The notes beneath the pieces were generated by a model. The model made no database searches. It had not been told where the DNA came from and saw only the letters and a list, made by a program, of their open reading frames with translations. Positions 5,826 to 6,151 of a DNA stretch of 6,151 nt are shown in pieces. The position numbers and the translations under genes are program-made. This stretch comes from Lentisphaeria bacterium. Its GTDB lineage: Bacteria; Verrucomicrobiota; Lentisphaeria; Victivallales; GWF2-50-93. The stretch is from NCBI GenBank assembly GCA_020056205.1, contig JAGVIF010000079.1, positions 1 through 6,151 of the forward strand, in the 5' to 3' direction. How positions within the stretch are numbered: the stretch's first letter is position 1; each line of letters begins with the position of its first letter.

Positions 5826-6151
5826 ATGAAAATTGCCTTAATAAGCGATATACACGGCAATATACACGCCTTGAGAGCGGTTTATTCGGAACTTCTGAAA
5901 AAAGGTTTTGATGAAATTGTTTCGCTTGGCGATGTGGTTGGATATTGCGCGAGCCCCGCTGAATGCATAGATTTTCTTGCGGAAAGGGGCATAGAGGGGG
6001 TCTGCGGCAATCACGACTATTACACATATTCAAGGAAAAAGGACAAGATTCAGCCTTACGCCGAGTATGTTGTCAAGTGGATGCAGGATACTCTTGACAA
6101 AAAATATTTGGACTGGCTCAGCAAAATGCCGTTCAAGATGGATATCGAAAA
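5826..6151 (+). CDS. Metallophosphoesterase, YfcE/MJ0936-like (partial, 3' end outside window)
   Basis: The first 108 codons of a calcineurin-like metallophosphoesterase are present; the frame is open to the window end, so the C-terminal part is missing. Metal-binding motifs are in the canonical order: DIHGN (8-12; Asp8 and His10), GDVVGY (35-40; Asp36) and GNHD (61-64; Asn62 and His63). The later His-bearing motifs would lie beyond the window. Proteins of this compact type usually bind two divalent metals and hydrolyse phosphodiesters or phosphomonoesters in the cytoplasm; the substrate cannot be predicted from what is visible. The start at 5826 is secure because MKIALISDIHGN is the usual family N-terminus and an in-frame TAA lies at 5808-5810. 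No Shine-Dalgarno sequence precedes the ATG, unlike the lipoprotein and LURP-one genes. The gene is divergent from parE. Confidence 0.88.
   Translation, partial: MKIALISDIHGNIHALRAVYSELLKKGFDEIVSLGDVVGYCASPAECIDFLAERGIEGVCGNHDYYTYSRKKDKIQPYAEYVVKWMQDTLDKKYLDWLSKMPFKMDIE

Noticed and set aside
5824..6033. 69-codon minus-strand open frame opposite the metallophosphoesterase gene
   Set aside because: It is the antisense shadow of a clearly coding plus-strand frame with the three metal-binding motifs in order.

Overview
This 6.15 kb bacterial window holds six genes. Five lie on the minus strand and one, cut by the window end, lies on the plus strand. The core is an adjacent pair encoding a complete type IIA topoisomerase of the topoisomerase IV class: parE (minus strand, 5729-3927), then parC (3927-1642). 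The ParE sequence (RPGMYIGR, the GSHPDDGIY block, SRDVNTQAIFSLRGKPLN) looks like the ParE type I associate with the Bacteroidota and the Chlamydiota/PVC group, not proteobacterial ParE. Two small lipoproteins imply a cell with lipoprotein export. My tentative guess is an uncultured member of the PVC or FCB radiation, but no marker in the window settles this.

Layout from left to right. Positions 1-145 hold no intact gene, although the minus strand shows stop-interrupted, coding-like sequence that may be a degraded gene or the edge of one outside the window. Positions 146-246 form a 101-nt palindromic element with perfect 16-bp outer arms. A two-gene minus-strand operon follows: a 106-aa cysteine-rich lipoprotein (1206-886) and, 15 nt later, a 204-aa LURP-one-related protein (870-256). 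A good sigma70-type promoter (TTGAAT, 17 nt, TATACT; 1279-1251) lies just upstream of it. Next comes a 100-aa lipoprotein with a BamE/SmpA-like motif (1610-1308), 31 nt downstream of parC and possibly transcribed with the topoisomerase genes. Then come parC and parE, joined by a one-base TAATG overlap. A 96-bp divergent AT-rich intergenic region (5730-5825) separates parE from a plus-strand YfcE-like metallophosphoesterase gene (5826 to beyond 6151).

ParE (ATPase plus Toprim) and ParC (DNA breakage-reunion) assemble into one A2B2 enzyme, and the overlap suggests their synthesis is coupled. The remaining genes have no evident functional link to DNA topology. The more unusual points are a ParC with a short C-terminal region and a Pro/Ala/Lys-rich tail ending in an acidic run and a terminal Phe, a ParE Toprim motif reading EGQSA instead of EGDSA, a duplicated CX2CX8CC module in the cysteine-rich lipoprotein, and the large palindrome at the left. 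I do not see a convincing new multi-gene system such as a defence island, CRISPR array or mobile element with a transposase.
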